A DNA stretch of 64,000 nt from UBA6136 sp964386975 (GTDB lineage: Bacteria; Pseudomonadota; Gammaproteobacteria; Methylococcales; Methylococcaceae), in NCBI GenBank assembly GCA_964386975.1, contig CAYLUS010000002.1:68344-132343 (forward strand). Reading direction: 5' to 3'. The notes below the pieces were generated by a model. The model saw only the letters and a list, made by a program, of their open reading frames with translations, searched no databases and was not told the origin of the DNA. The position numbers and the translations under genes were made by a program. This document shows, one piece after another, positions 35,305-44,931 of the stretch. Position 1 is the stretch's first letter. Each line of letters starts with the position of its first letter.

Positions 35305-37461
35305 ATGATCCGAAGTCTCGTTCGCTGGCTCCTTACCGTCCTTTTTCGGGTGAAACTGATCGGACTTGAGCACTATGCCCTTGCGGGTGAACGGATCTTG
35401 ATCGTCGCTAACCATACCTCTTACCTAGATCCGATCCTGCTGTGGGCCTTTCTTCCCGATGAAATCACATTTGCAATCAATACCGAGATTGCCCGGCTCT
35501 GGTGGGTCAAGCCGGCACTCCGTTTTGCGCGGGTGTTCACGATGGACCCCCAGCAACCGCTTTCCATCAAATCGCTGACAAACTTCCTGAAGGAAGACCA
35601 TAAAGCCGTTATTTTCCCTGAAGGCCGCATCACCGTGACTGGGGCCCTGATGAAAGTCTACGATGGCGCTGCGGTCGTCGCCGAACACTCAGGCGCCGCC
35701 ATTTTGCCGATCCGGATCGACGGCGCTCAATATACCCCGGTCTCCCGCCTGCATGGCGTCGTGAGGCTGCGCTGGTTTCCGCCGATCACCCTCAATATCC
35801 TGCCGCCACGGGATCTAACGCACCAGGCCGGTACTGATGCCCACGAGCGGCGCCACCGCATGGGGCTTTTGCTGACGGACATCATGAGTGACATGATGTT
35901 CGAAACCGGTAACCACCAGCAAACCCTCTTTGCCGCCCTTCTGGATGCGCGCCGTATACACGGGGGTCGGCATAAACTGCTTGAAGATGTCCGGCGAAAA
36001 CCCCTGAGCTATAACGGACTGATTGCCCAGACCCTGGCCTTCAGTCGCAAGCTGGTTCCTGAAACCGAAAAGGGCGAGCGTGTCGGGCTTTTGCTGCCCA
36101 ATACCAACGCAACCGTTGCCGTTTTTCTGGGCCTGCAGCTAATCGGCAGAGTGCCGGCGATGATGAATTTCGGCACGGGACTCAAAAACCTGATCTCTGC
36201 CTGCAAGACGGCACAAATCAAAACGCTGGTGACCTCGCGACGGTTCGTGACCAACGCCAAACTCGAAACAACCCTCGACAGCCTCTCCAAAACCGTTGGC
36301 ATCCTTTATCTCGAGGATCTGGCATCCAGCCTGACCCGCCTTGAAAAACTCTCGGCGTTGATCGGCTCTCTGACGGCATCGCTTTGGTATGGGGAAAATA
36401 ATCGATCACGCGCCCATGATCCCGCCGTGGTTCTCTTTACCTCAGGCTCTGAGGGCGAACCCAAAGGCGTGGTACTTTCGCATGGAAATTTGCTGGCCAA
36501 TCGCGAGCAACTGGCTGCCCGCCTGGATTTCAATGCGCAGGACACCATTCTCAACGCACTACCCATGTTCCATGCATTCGGACTGACTGCAGGCACGCTT
36601 TTACCCCTGCTTTACGGCATGAGAACGTTTCTCTACCCCTCGCCTCTCCATTACCGGATCATTCCGGAGATTGCATATGACCTGAATGCCACGATTCTGT
36701 TTGGTACCAACACGTTTCTTGCGGGCTACGCGAAACATGCCCATCCCTATGACTTCTACAGCGTCCGCTACGTTTTTGCCGGGGCCGAAAAGCTGCAGGA
36801 TGACACGCGACGGCTGTGGGTCGATAAATTCGGAATTCGGGTTCTTGAGGGCTATGGTGCCACCGAGACCTCGCCCATCCTTGCCGCCAATACGCCGATG
36901 TTTTATCGCGAAGGCACCGTGGGTCGTTTCATGCCGGGGATTGACTGGCAGCTTGAAGAAGTTCCGGGCATTCAGGACGGGGGACGCCTGCATGTCGCCG
37001 GGCCCAACATCATGTTGGGCTATCTGAGGCCGGAACGGCCGGGCCAGTTGGAGCCCCCATCGTCCCGATTTGGTCCCGGTTGGTACGATACCGGAGATAT
37101 GGTCAAGGTCGATGTCGAAGGGTTTGTCACCATCGCAGGGCGCATCAAGCGGTTTGCCAAAATTGGTGGCGAAATGGTCTCGTTGACGCAGGTTGAGGAG
37201 ATCGCAGCCCGCCTCTGGCCCGGCCATCTCCATGCCGCCGTTGCCGTGAAAGACGAGATCAAGGGGGAGCGGATCATTCTCCTGAGCGATTACCCCGATG
37301 CCGAGCGGGCCGAATTTGCCAAAGGGGTGAGATCATTGGGGTATGCCGAACTGATGACCCCCCGCGAGGTGCGCCATCTGCGACCTCTCCCGCTGCTCGC
37401 CTCTGGAAAAATTGACTATCCAGCGCTTCAGGAAGAAGCCGAATCTCCTCCGGCCGCATGA
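35305..37461 (+). CDS. aas: Bifunctional 2-acylglycerophosphoethanolamine acyltransferase / acyl-ACP synthetase
   Basis: A 718-residue two-domain enzyme that re-acylates lysophosphatidylethanolamine. Residues ~1-190 are a PlsC-type acyltransferase with NHTSYLD (H-x4-D) and FPEGRITVTG. Residues ~215-718 are an AMP-forming acyl-ACP synthetase with FTSGSEGEPKGV, PMFHAFGLTAG, EGYGATETSP and DTGDMVKVD. The start at 35305 begins MIRSLVRWLL; an upstream in-frame start at 35230 is not conserved. lplT overlaps its stop by four bases, as in E. coli aas-lplT. Confidence 0.95.
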   Translation: MIRSLVRWLLTVLFRVKLIGLEHYALAGERILIVANHTSYLDPILLWAFLPDEITFAINTEIARLWWVKPALRFARVFTMDPQQPLSIKSLTNFLKEDHKAVIFPEGRITVTGALMKVYDGAAVVAEHSGAAILPIRIDGAQYTPVSRLHGVVRLRWFPPITLNILPPRDLTHQAGTDAHERRHRMGLLLTDIMSDMMFETGNHQQTLFAALLDARRIHGGRHKLLEDVRRKPLSYNGLIAQTLAFSRKLVPETEKGERVGLLLPNTNATVAVFLGLQLIGRVPAMMNFGTGLKNLISACKTAQIKTLVTSRRFVTNAKLETTLDSLSKTVGILYLEDLASSLTRLEKLSALIGSLTASLWYGENNRSRAHDPAVVLFTSGSEGEPKGVVLSHGNLLANREQLAARLDFNAQDTILNALPMFHAFGLTAGTLLPLLYGMRTFLYPSPLHYRIIPEIAYDLNATILFGTNTFLAGYAKHAHPYDFYSVRYVFAGAEKLQDDTRRLWVDKFGIRVLEGYGATETSPILAANTPMFYREGTVGRFMPGIDWQLEEVPGIQDGGRLHVAGPNIMLGYLRPERPGQLEPPSSRFGPGWYDTGDMVKVDVEGFVTIAGRIKRFAKIGGEMVSLTQVEEIAARLWPGHLHAAVAVKDEIKGERIILLSDYPDAERAEFAKGVRSLGYAELMTPREVRHLRPLPLLASGKIDYPALQEEAESPPAA

Positions 37462-38633
37462 ACAAACACCTCTATAATCTGGTCTTTGCACAATTCCTCT
37501 CGGCGTTCGGTGACAATGCGGTGCTGTTCACCGTCATCGCCATGATCCTCAAGGAAGACCAGCAAGTCTCCTGGTATGTCCCGGCCCTCCAGAGCGCCTT
37601 CCTGGTGGCTTATGTGATTTTGACCCCTTGGGTCGGCCAGTTGGCGGAGCGGCGCCCGAAATCCTGGATCCTGTTCCTCGGCAATGCCATCAAAGCCACA
37701 GGCACGCTGCTGATCCTTTCCGGAGTAGAACCGCTGCTCGGCTATGCGATCGTTGGCGTAGGTGCAGCGGCATACGGTCCGGCGAAATATGGAATCCTTC
37801 CGGAAATAACGACTCAGAGCCAACTCGTCAAAGCCAATGGCTGGGTTGAGGGGGCTACCATTGCCGCAATCCTTGCAGGCACCGTTGCCGGCGCACGACT
37901 GGCGGACTACTCGATTGAGGCTGCGCTGATCACGGTCGTGGTCCTCTATGTGATCTCCGCGCTGGCGACCACCGCGCTCCCGCGCGCGCAATCCTTGTTG
38001 AGACCCCCCGCCCGAGGTGCCTGGTCCGAATTGAGCGACTGGATGCAACACTTCCTGAAGGAGGAAAGAGCCCGTCTGATCATTGTGGCCTTGAGCCTCT
38101 TTTGGGCGTGTGCAGCTACCCTGCGGGTTGCGCTGGTCGCCTGGGCGCCTGAGGTGCTGGGCATCCACACCGCATCGGAGATTGCCAATCTGACTTTCTT
38201 CATGGCCTTAGGGATTGTTTTGGGCGCTGTGCTGGTCCCCCGCCTGATCCCGCTGGAGAAAATTCGGCGCGCACGATTTTTCGCCTATCTTCTGGGGCTT
38301 CTGTATATCGGCCTATCGCTGACCCGGACCATAGTCGAGGCGGACTGGGTGCTGCTTGGCATCGGTCTGTGTGGTGGCATCTTTGTGGTTCCGCTGAACG
38401 CGGCGATCCAGGAAATCGGTCAACGCACCATCGGAAGCGGCAGCGCCGTGGCGGTGCAGAATTTCTTTCAGAATGGCATGATTCTGATCAGCATGGCGGT
38501 TTACAGTTATTTTGCGGGACGCCATGTCCCCTCCGCTCATATCATGCAGGCGCTGGGATTCGCCATGTTCGGTGTCGCTCTGGCGTTTGCCTATCGGTTT
38601 TACCGAATGGGCAACCCCAAATCATCCGCGTAG
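37458..38633 (+). CDS. lplT: Lysophospholipid transporter LplT
   Basis: A 391-residue MFS-type flippase that moves lysophospholipids to the inner leaflet for Aas. It starts MNKHLYNLVFAQFLSAFGDNAVLF, a hallmark of LplT, and has VGAAAYGPAKYGILPE and WVEGATIAAILAGT. Twelve spans expected. It overlaps aas by four bases, so the two are made together. Confidence 0.95.
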   Translation: MNKHLYNLVFAQFLSAFGDNAVLFTVIAMILKEDQQVSWYVPALQSAFLVAYVILTPWVGQLAERRPKSWILFLGNAIKATGTLLILSGVEPLLGYAIVGVGAAAYGPAKYGILPEITTQSQLVKANGWVEGATIAAILAGTVAGARLADYSIEAALITVVVLYVISALATTALPRAQSLLRPPARGAWSELSDWMQHFLKEERARLIIVALSLFWACAATLRVALVAWAPEVLGIHTASEIANLTFFMALGIVLGAVLVPRLIPLEKIRRARFFAYLLGLLYIGLSLTRTIVEADWVLLGIGLCGGIFVVPLNAAIQEIGQRTIGSGSAVAVQNFFQNGMILISMAVYSYFAGRHVPSAHIMQALGFAMFGVALAFAYRFYRMGNPKSSA

Positions 38634-38671
38634 GAACAGCGATTCACCATTACTCGTTGTAAGATTTGTCT

Positions 38672-39082
38672 ATGCGCTCAGATCCAATCGCTTCAGCCTC
38701 CTTGCGCGGCCTTCTGATGGTCTTGTCTGTGCTTTTCCTTTGGGGATGCACGTCCATCAAAACGCGCAAGGCCAGTGGTGAGGAAGTGGTGATGTCAAAA
38801 GACCAGTTTGCACAATATGTCGAACACGTCTTTCGATACCACAATCAGGTGATGACTGAACTGATGGAATCATCGGAAGAAGAGCACCCGCAATCACCGG
38901 CATCGGCTTCGGCGCTCAAGAACGCAGAACGATCCATGATCTCGGCGTGTGAGCCTTTGAATGAGGTCGTCAGCGAGACCCTCTCCGGTGAAAACGTTGG
39001 CCTAACACTCAAAATGCAGCTGGGTGACGCCGTACCGGCCTGCGAAGCCGCTTCGCAGGCCGTTGAGAAACTGATTCCCTGA
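38672..39082 (+). CDS. Hypothetical lipoprotein
   Basis: A 136-residue predicted lipoprotein (lipobox LWGCTS, about Cys26) with a helical, acidic middle section and two Cys in the mature part (ISACEPLNE and VPACEAASQ). No family recognised. The ATG at 38672 follows an in-frame TTG at 38666; either may be used. It converges on the FKBP gene nine bases away. Confidence 0.65.
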   Translation: MRSDPIASASLRGLLMVLSVLFLWGCTSIKTRKASGEEVVMSKDQFAQYVEHVFRYHNQVMTELMESSEEEHPQSPASASALKNAERSMISACEPLNEVVSETLSGENVGLTLKMQLGDAVPACEAASQAVEKLIP

Positions 39083-39090
39083 ACCGAAGG

Positions 39091-39552
39091 CTAACCGGGG
39101 TTCACCTTGACCAGGTCAACGTCAAAAATCAGCGCGGCACCTGGGGCGATGGCGCTGCCTGCCCCCTGATCACCGTAAGCCAGATCGGACGGGATGTAAA
39201 AGCGATAGCGACTGCCCTCGGGCATCAGCTGTAGGCCCTCCGTCCATCCCGGAATCACCTGCAATAGGGAAAACTCGATCCCCTCACCGCTGTCAAATGT
39301 CTGACCATTGATCCCTTGCCCATGGTAATTGACCCTGACCCGGTCGCTGGCTGCCGGGCGCACCCCCTGCCCCTGCTTCAGGACCTCGTACTGGAGTCCG
39401 CTTGCCGTCACCTTGACGCCCGGTTTTTTGGCATTTTCTGCCAGAAAGCTTGCACTCTCGGCTCGCGTCTTTTCAAGATCCTGCGGCTTGAGACAACCCG
39501 AAAAGAACCCCGTAAGGAGACCCAGAGACACGAGAAACAGAAGAGATCGCAT
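39091..39552 (-). CDS. FKBP-type peptidyl-prolyl isomerase, lipoprotein
   Basis: A 153-residue FKBP with a lipoprotein signal (lipobox FFSGC, Cys20), a short helical spacer and one FKBP domain: VRVNYHGQGINGQTFDS, VIPGWTEGLQLM, RFYIPSDLAYGDQG, LIFDVDLVKV. It assists folding of envelope proteins (FkpA/Mip-like), but the dimerisation domain of those proteins is largely missing. Confidence 0.93.
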   Translation of the reverse strand: MRSLLFLVSLGLLTGFFSGCLKPQDLEKTRAESASFLAENAKKPGVKVTASGLQYEVLKQGQGVRPAASDRVRVNYHGQGINGQTFDSGEGIEFSLLQVIPGWTEGLQLMPEGSRYRFYIPSDLAYGDQGAGSAIAPGAALIFDVDLVKVNPG

Positions 39553-39615
39553 GGGAGTTTAGCGTTTCATTGAGTGGAACCGATCGTCATTATCGCCTAT
39601 TCAATGCCGAAGGGC

Positions 39616-40779
39616 TCAGCCCCGGGTGCCAAGATACCGTCCCAGACGCTCAAGTCCCTCGGCCAAGCGCTCGATCCTTGCGGTATAGCAAAACCGAATG
39701 TAGCGGTGGGCCTCAAAACACCCAAAGTCACTCCCAGGCGTCGTTGCCACCCCAGCCTCTTCCAGTAGCGCTTGGGCGAGTGCTTCACTGTCATCGGTGA
39801 ATCGACTGACATCGGCGTAGACATAGAAGGCACCCTCAGGCGCTACCGGAACGGACACTCCGAGATCCTTCAGGCCCTTGACCAGAAAGTCGCGGCGCAG
39901 CTCAAACTCGGCTCTGCGGGCTTCGAGTTCGAGGAGATTCTCTTCCGAAAACGCCTCCAGTGCCGCCACCTGGCTGGTTGTGGGGGCCGAAATGAAAAAA
40001 TTCTGGGCATAGCGCTCAGCCAGTTCCTGCGCTGACTCCGGCACGACCACCCAACCCAGACGCCAGCCTGTCATCCCGAAGTACTTGGAAAAACTGTTGA
40101 TGACCCAGGCCTGATCGTCAGCTTCAAGGGCGCTGGATGCACGACAGCCATAGGTCAGGCCATGGTAAATTTCATCGGAGATGAGAAAACCGGAGCGGAG
40201 CCTGACCTGTTCAACCAGACCGTGGAGTACCTCCGGTGGCATCACGGCGCCGGTCGGATTGGCGGGCGATGCGAGGACAATGCCCCGTGTTCGATCCGTC
40301 CAGTGCGACTCCATCAGGGCCGGGGTCAGATTGAAGCCACTCAAGTCGTCCACCGGCACCCAGTTCGGCTCTCCCCCCATCGCCTCGATGAAGTTGGGAT
40401 AACACGGATAACCGGGATCTGCGAGGATCACCTGATCGCCCGGATCAACGACCAGCGCAGTGACCAGCGCCAGCGCACCGGAGGCACCTGGGGTCATGAA
40501 AATTCGGGCCGGATCCATACGAATTCCATAACGGGATTCATAGAAACTCGCAACCGCTTCGCGCAATTCAGGCAGACCACCCGCCGGGGTGTAGCGCACC
40601 TCACCGGCAGCCAACGCCCGCCGGCCCGCCTCGAGGATTCGCGGGGGGCTTGGAAAATCCGGTTCACCGATTTCCATGTGGACAATATCCCGACCCTGCG
40701 CCTCGAGCACCCGTGCGCGGGCCAGAATGGCCATGACCCTGAACGGTTTCAACAAGCCACTTCGGGCAGAAAAGCGCAT
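39616..40779 (-). CDS. PLP-dependent class I/II aminotransferase
   Basis: A 387-residue fold-type I aminotransferase of the aspartate/aromatic group. Features: IGEPDFPSPP, TPGASGALALV, ASPANPTGAVM, SDEIYHGLTY, the PLP lysine in NSFSKYFGMTGWRLGW, and RIRFC-like YIRFCYTAR near the C-terminus, where Arg binds the substrate carboxylate. Substrate not assignable. The ATG at 40779 has a very good AAGGAG six bases upstream; a TTG at 40797 would precede that site and is rejected. Divergent from dksA. Confidence 0.92.
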   Translation of the reverse strand: MRFSARSGLLKPFRVMAILARARVLEAQGRDIVHMEIGEPDFPSPPRILEAGRRALAAGEVRYTPAGGLPELREAVASFYESRYGIRMDPARIFMTPGASGALALVTALVVDPGDQVILADPGYPCYPNFIEAMGGEPNWVPVDDLSGFNLTPALMESHWTDRTRGIVLASPANPTGAVMPPEVLHGLVEQVRLRSGFLISDEIYHGLTYGCRASSALEADDQAWVINSFSKYFGMTGWRLGWVVVPESAQELAERYAQNFFISAPTTSQVAALEAFSEENLLELEARRAEFELRRDFLVKGLKDLGVSVPVAPEGAFYVYADVSRFTDDSEALAQALLEEAGVATTPGSDFGCFEAHRYIRFCYTARIERLAEGLERLGRYLGTRG

Positions 40780-40837
40780 CAGTGGCTCCTTGGGCAAGTC
40801 AAGGGGTCCAGCAGGAGCGAATGTAGGTATTTTTCAA

Positions 40838-40867
40838 TTTCCATTACAACGGTTTTGTGCCTATACT
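40838..40867 (+). promoter_or_regulatory. Candidate sigma-70 promoter of dksA
   Basis: TTTCCA (40838-40843) and TATACT (40862-40867) with an 18-base spacer, in an AT-rich patch between the divergent aminotransferase gene and dksA. A strong AAGGAG lies before the dksA start. Confidence 0.5.
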
Positions 40868-40901
40868 TTACTGTTTTAAATGGTAGCGGTAAGGAGCGTA
40901 A

Positions 40902-41342
40902 ATGTCCGAAACCAAAAAGCCTGCGGCCCACTCAACGCCCTTCACCTTTGAACCTTACCAGTTCAAGGATGGCGAAGAGTACATGAATGAAGCCCAGGTT
41001 GAGCACTTCCGCCAAATCTTGACTAACTGGAAGACCGAGCTGATGAGCGAAGTCGACCGGACCGTGCATCACATGCAGGATGAAGCGGCCAACTTTCCTG
41101 ACCCCAATGACCGGGCCACCCAGGAATCCGAGTTCAGTCTTGAACTGCGCACCCGGGATCGGGAACGCAAGCTGATCAAAAAGATCGATGAGTCCCTCCA
41201 GAATCTGGAGCGTGGCGATTATGGCTATTGTGAGACCTGCGGCATCGAGATTGGCTTGCGCCGTCTGGAAGCGCGTCCGACGGCAACGCAGTGTATCGAC
41301 TGCAAGACCCTGGACGAACTCCGCGAGCGTCAGGTCGGCTAG
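40902..41342 (+). CDS. dksA: RNA polymerase-binding transcription factor DksA
   Basis: A 146-residue DksA that works with ppGpp in the secondary channel of RNA polymerase. The coiled coil carries the tip motif DPNDRATQ (D-x-x-D-x-A). The zinc finger is C-x2-C ... C-x2-C (YCETCG and CIDCKT), i.e. the classical four-cysteine form. gluQ follows, as in E. coli. Confidence 0.97.
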   Translation: MSETKKPAAHSTPFTFEPYQFKDGEEYMNEAQVEHFRQILTNWKTELMSEVDRTVHHMQDEAANFPDPNDRATQESEFSLELRTRDRERKLIKKIDESLQNLERGDYGYCETCGIEIGLRRLEARPTATQCIDCKTLDELRERQVG

Positions 41343-41365
41343 GCAGCCATATCCCCAAGGGTGCG

Positions 41366-42268
41366 TTGGCTCGATTGAGTTCAACATCCTATCGGGGACG
41401 GTTTGCCCCCTCTCCCAGCGGCCCCCTTCATCTCGGCTCTTTTCTCACCGCGCTTGCGAGTTACCTCGATGCCAGAGCGCATGCCGGGGTGTGGCGGGTT
41501 CGAATCGATGACCTGGATCCCCATAGGGCCCGTCCTGGAATCGCCGATCGAATCCTCTACCAACTCGAGGCCCTGGGCCTTTATTGGGATGGCGCAGTCG
41601 TCTTCCAGCAGGGCCGCACCGTGCTTTATCAAGAGGGCCTTGATCAGCTGATCAAGGACGGACACATCTATGGGTGTCGCTGCTCCCGCGCTGAGATTGG
41701 CCAGGGTCTTTATTCCGGATGCTGCCGTGACCGGGGACTGCCGGTCGGTGCCGAAGGGCTATCCCTTCGCATACGGGTCGCCCCCGAAATGATCTCGCTT
41801 GTTGATCGGGTCCATGGCCATTACCACCAGAGACTTGATCAATCGGTCGGCGACTTCGTTCTCTTTCGCAAGGATGGGGTGCACGCCTATCACCTCGCGA
41901 CGGTCTTAGACGATGCCGAGCTGGGCATCACGCATGTGGTCCGGGGCAGTGACCTGCTTGAATCAACGCCACGTCAGATTTATCTTCAGAACCTACTTGC
42001 GCTTGCAACACCGATCTATGCCCATACCCCCCTGCTGGTCGATGGGGACGGCCGCAAGCTCAGCAAAAGCCAGCTTCCCGAGGAGACCACAGCGGCTGGC
42101 GCCAAGGCGACCTTGCTGCGACTGCTGGCACTGCTTGGGCTCGTCCCCCCGGCCGAAGTAAAGCAATCGGCGCGGGACGAAATCCTGACCTGGGCCCAAT
42201 TGAACTGGGAAATGGAGCGGCTTAAGGGACCCCACCAAATCGAAGTCCAGTACTCCGAGGTGAACTGA
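41366..42268 (+). CDS. gluQ: Glutamyl-Q tRNA(Asp) synthetase
   Basis: Attaches glutamate to the queuosine of tRNA(Asp). It is a class I synthetase without an anticodon-binding domain; about 300 residues. HIGH-type motif APSPSGPLHLGSF, a zinc-site candidate CRCSRAEI...GCCRD, and KMSKS-type KLSKSQ. No ATG precedes the conserved N-terminus; TTG at 41366 with AAGGG just upstream is the likeliest start. TTG 41375 and GTG 41291 (inside dksA) are alternatives. Downstream rnfA begins 5 bases after its stop. Confidence 0.93.
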   Translation: MARLSSTSYRGRFAPSPSGPLHLGSFLTALASYLDARAHAGVWRVRIDDLDPHRARPGIADRILYQLEALGLYWDGAVVFQQGRTVLYQEGLDQLIKDGHIYGCRCSRAEIGQGLYSGCCRDRGLPVGAEGLSLRIRVAPEMISLVDRVHGHYHQRLDQSVGDFVLFRKDGVHAYHLATVLDDAELGITHVVRGSDLLESTPRQIYLQNLLALATPIYAHTPLLVDGDGRKLSKSQLPEETTAAGAKATLLRLLALLGLVPPAEVKQSARDEILTWAQLNWEMERLKGPHQIEVQYSEVN

Positions 42269-42272
42269 CGCC

Positions 42273-42854
42273 ATGAAGCACTATCTCGTGATCCTGTTAT
42301 CGACCAGCCTGGTTGATAACCTGGTCCTTTCCAAATTTTTGGGGCTGTGCCCGCTGATGGGCACTTCCAGGCGATTGGAAACGGCCTTTGGCCTTGGGTG
42401 CGCAACTGCTGCCGTGCTCGTCGTCACCTCGCTACTGAATTACCTGGCCTTTCGCTGGCTTCTCGAACCTGGAGGCCTCACGGTACTTCGACCGATGGTC
42501 TTCATTGTGCTGATTGCAGCCACGGTTCAACTGATGGAGATCCTGATTCGCGCCATCAGCCCGGTCCTCGACCGGCGCCTTGGCCTCTATCTGCCCTTGA
42601 TCACAACTAACTGCGCAGTGCTTGGGGTCTCGCTGTTGAACGCGACCCTGAGCCATGATCTCCTTGAATCGCTTGCCTACGCCCTTGGGACCGCCATCGG
42701 CTTCATTCTGATTCTGGTTTTTTTCGCAGCCCTTCGGACCCAGCTTGAGAGAGCGGATGTGCCAGCGCCCTTCAAGGGTATGCCGATCGCCCTGTGTACC
42801 CTGGGGCTGATTGCCATGGGGTTCATGGGTCTTAAGGGCCTGGTGGACGCTTGA
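42273..42854 (+). CDS. rnfA: Rnf/Rsx electron transport complex subunit A
   Basis: A 193-residue, six-span membrane subunit of the ion-translocating ferredoxin:NAD+ reductase (Rnf) or its Rsx equivalent. Family features: VDNLVLSKFLGLCPLMGTSR near the N-terminus and LGLYLPLITTNCAVLGV, whose Cys helps hold an intramembrane iron-sulfur cluster together with RnfE. First gene of rnfABCGE-nth. Confidence 0.95.
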   Translation: MKHYLVILLSTSLVDNLVLSKFLGLCPLMGTSRRLETAFGLGCATAAVLVVTSLLNYLAFRWLLEPGGLTVLRPMVFIVLIAATVQLMEILIRAISPVLDRRLGLYLPLITTNCAVLGVSLLNATLSHDLLESLAYALGTAIGFILILVFFAALRTQLERADVPAPFKGMPIALCTLGLIAMGFMGLKGLVDA

Positions 42855-42855
42855 A

Positions 42856-43365
42856 ATGACGGTCTTGTCACTGGCTGTGCTGGGAGGGATCTTTTGGGCA
42901 GTGGGTCGCCTGCTGGCGTCTGCAATCCAAAAAAACGCGGCTGATCCGCTCCATCCGCTGGTCGAGAAGATCAACGCCTGTCTGCCACAGACCCAATGCG
43001 GCCAATGCGGCTACCCGGGTTGCCTCCCCTATGCGCGGGCCATTGCCGATCATCAGGCCGACATCGATCAGTGTCCTCCCGGGGGGCCTGCAACGATTCA
43101 GGCGCTCGCAGAGCTGCTCGGCGTTGAGACGAAGCCCCAAAACCCCGACTATGGACTGGAAAAACCCCCTTTGGTTGCCTTGATCGATGAGCCTTACTGC
43201 ATCGGTTGCGCCCTCTGCCTGCCCGCATGTCCCGTCGACGCCATCATCGGCGCACCGAAATACCTGCATACCGTCATCGCTTCGGAATGCACAGGTTGTG
43301 AGCTTTGTATTCCGAGCTGTCCGGTGGACTGCATTCGGATGGCCGCCCCTCAAGCGGAGCCTTAA
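42856..43365 (+). CDS. rnfB: Rnf/Rsx complex subunit B (polyferredoxin)
   Basis: A 169-residue iron-sulfur subunit. One N-terminal membrane anchor, a [4Fe-4S] domain CLPQTQCGQCGYPGC, then two ferredoxin motifs CIGCALCLPACPVDAI and CTGCELCIPSCPVDCI. It passes electrons between ferredoxin-level donors and the membrane subunits. It starts one base after the rnfA stop. Length is that of the short proteobacterial RsxB form. Confidence 0.95.
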   Translation: MTVLSLAVLGGIFWAVGRLLASAIQKNAADPLHPLVEKINACLPQTQCGQCGYPGCLPYARAIADHQADIDQCPPGGPATIQALAELLGVETKPQNPDYGLEKPPLVALIDEPYCIGCALCLPACPVDAIIGAPKYLHTVIASECTGCELCIPSCPVDCIRMAAPQAEP

Positions 43366-44931
43366 TTGCTGAAGCAACTGAAAAACGTCCTGGGGTTCCC
43401 TGCCGCGCAAACCGGGGGGTGGCTTCACCTCGAAGCGGAAAAAAACCGAAGCACAGGGGCTGCCATCCGGCAGGCGGAAATCCCTCCGGAGCTCATTGTT
43501 GACCTGGGTTCGCATGCAGGAACACCGGCAAGACCGCGCGTTGTGGTGGGTGATCGGGTCCTCAAGGGTCAATGGCTGGCCGGCGGCGATGGCGTGGAGA
43601 CCCCCGCGCTTCACGCGCCGAGCTCGGGGAGGGTATGCTGGATAAGCCCCGACCCTGATCAGAACCCGGAAGGCCTTAAAGGCGCATTCTTGGGGATTGC
43701 GACGGACGGCATGGATGAGGCCGTTGCCGATCATGAACACCTCAGGGAGCGGCAGTTAGGCCCCCAAGAGGTCCTTCAGCGGCTCCATCGCTGCGGCATC
43801 GTCGGCCTCGGCGGGGCCGGGTTTCCGACCGCCCGAAAACTGGCGGCAGGCGCCCCGAACCTTCGGGTTCTCATCATTAACGGCGTTGAATGCGAACCCT
43901 TACTGACCGCGGATGACCGGCTCATGCAGGAACGCGCAGCCGAGATCCTCGCCGGGGCGCAGATTCTTGCCGATGCCTTCGGCATACCTGCCCTCTTCTG
44001 GGCAATTGAGGATGACAAACCGGAGGCGATTCGCACCGTACGGACAGTGACCGCCAAAGATCCCCGGATCAAGGTCATTCCCGTGCCAACACGCTATCCT
44101 CAGGGCAGTGAGCGGCAACTGATCAAGACCCTCCTGAATGAGGATCTGCCTGCCGGTGTTCGACCGGTGGAGATTGGGCTCCTCTGCCAGAATGTAGCAA
44201 CCCTTCACGCCATCCAGGCGGCCGTCCATTGGGGGCGCCCACTCACCTCGCGGGTGGTCACGGTCTCAGGCAGCATGATTCGCCAGCCGGCGAATCTCGA
44301 GGCACGCATCGGGACGCCGGCTGAGTACCTGATCAATCAAGCCGGCGGGCTCTTGCCAGGGCCAATCGAACTGATCCTTGGCGGTCCGATGACGGGTCGG
44401 CGGATCCTCTCCCAACGTCAACCGATCACCAAATCCACCTTGGGAGTCATCGCCTTGCCCTGGCTGAACCCTTGGCATCGGGCGAGTGCCGAGATGCCCT
44501 GTATCCGCTGCGGTGACTGTGCCACGGTCTGCCCTGAGCATCTCCAGCCCCAATCACTCCTCTGGCATGGGAGTCAGGATCAGGTGGCAGAACTGGGTAG
44601 CCTGAATTTGATGGCATGCATTGAGTGCGGCTGTTGCGACTGGGTCTGTCCAAGCCACATTGCCCTGACACCCCGGTTCCGGGCACTGAAACAGACCCTG
44701 CGTGCGGAAGAAAAAAAGCGGGTAAGGGCGGATCAGGCACTCAAGCGGCATGAGGCCCGGCTGGCGCGCCTCAATCGGGAAAGCCTTGAGAAGGCCGAGG
44801 CCGCCAGAAATCGGAAGATCGCTTTAGAGTCCGGCGCCCTGAAAATCCAGGATTCGCTAGCGCGTGCCCAGCGCAAACGCCAGGCAAGGCAGGAGCCGGG
44901 CAGCGATCCTGACAGGGAACCGACCGCATGA
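43366..44931 (+). CDS. rnfC: Rnf/Rsx complex subunit C
   Basis: A 521-residue subunit resembling complex I NuoF, with the flavin/NAD(H)-site region VGLGGAGFPTARKL and VECEPLLTADDRLM, an SLBB-like segment, and two [4Fe-4S] motifs CIRCGDCATVCPEHL and CIECGCCDWVCPSH. A C-terminal Lys/Arg/Ala coiled tail follows, shorter than in many RsxC. The start is TTG, directly after the rnfB stop. Its own stop overlaps rnfG by four bases, leaving no room for rnfD. Confidence 0.94.
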   Translation: MLKQLKNVLGFPAAQTGGWLHLEAEKNRSTGAAIRQAEIPPELIVDLGSHAGTPARPRVVVGDRVLKGQWLAGGDGVETPALHAPSSGRVCWISPDPDQNPEGLKGAFLGIATDGMDEAVADHEHLRERQLGPQEVLQRLHRCGIVGLGGAGFPTARKLAAGAPNLRVLIINGVECEPLLTADDRLMQERAAEILAGAQILADAFGIPALFWAIEDDKPEAIRTVRTVTAKDPRIKVIPVPTRYPQGSERQLIKTLLNEDLPAGVRPVEIGLLCQNVATLHAIQAAVHWGRPLTSRVVTVSGSMIRQPANLEARIGTPAEYLINQAGGLLPGPIELILGGPMTGRRILSQRQPITKSTLGVIALPWLNPWHRASAEMPCIRCGDCATVCPEHLQPQSLLWHGSQDQVAELGSLNLMACIECGCCDWVCPSHIALTPRFRALKQTLRAEEKKRVRADQALKRHEARLARLNRESLEKAEAARNRKIALESGALKIQDSLARAQRKRQARQEPGSDPDREPTA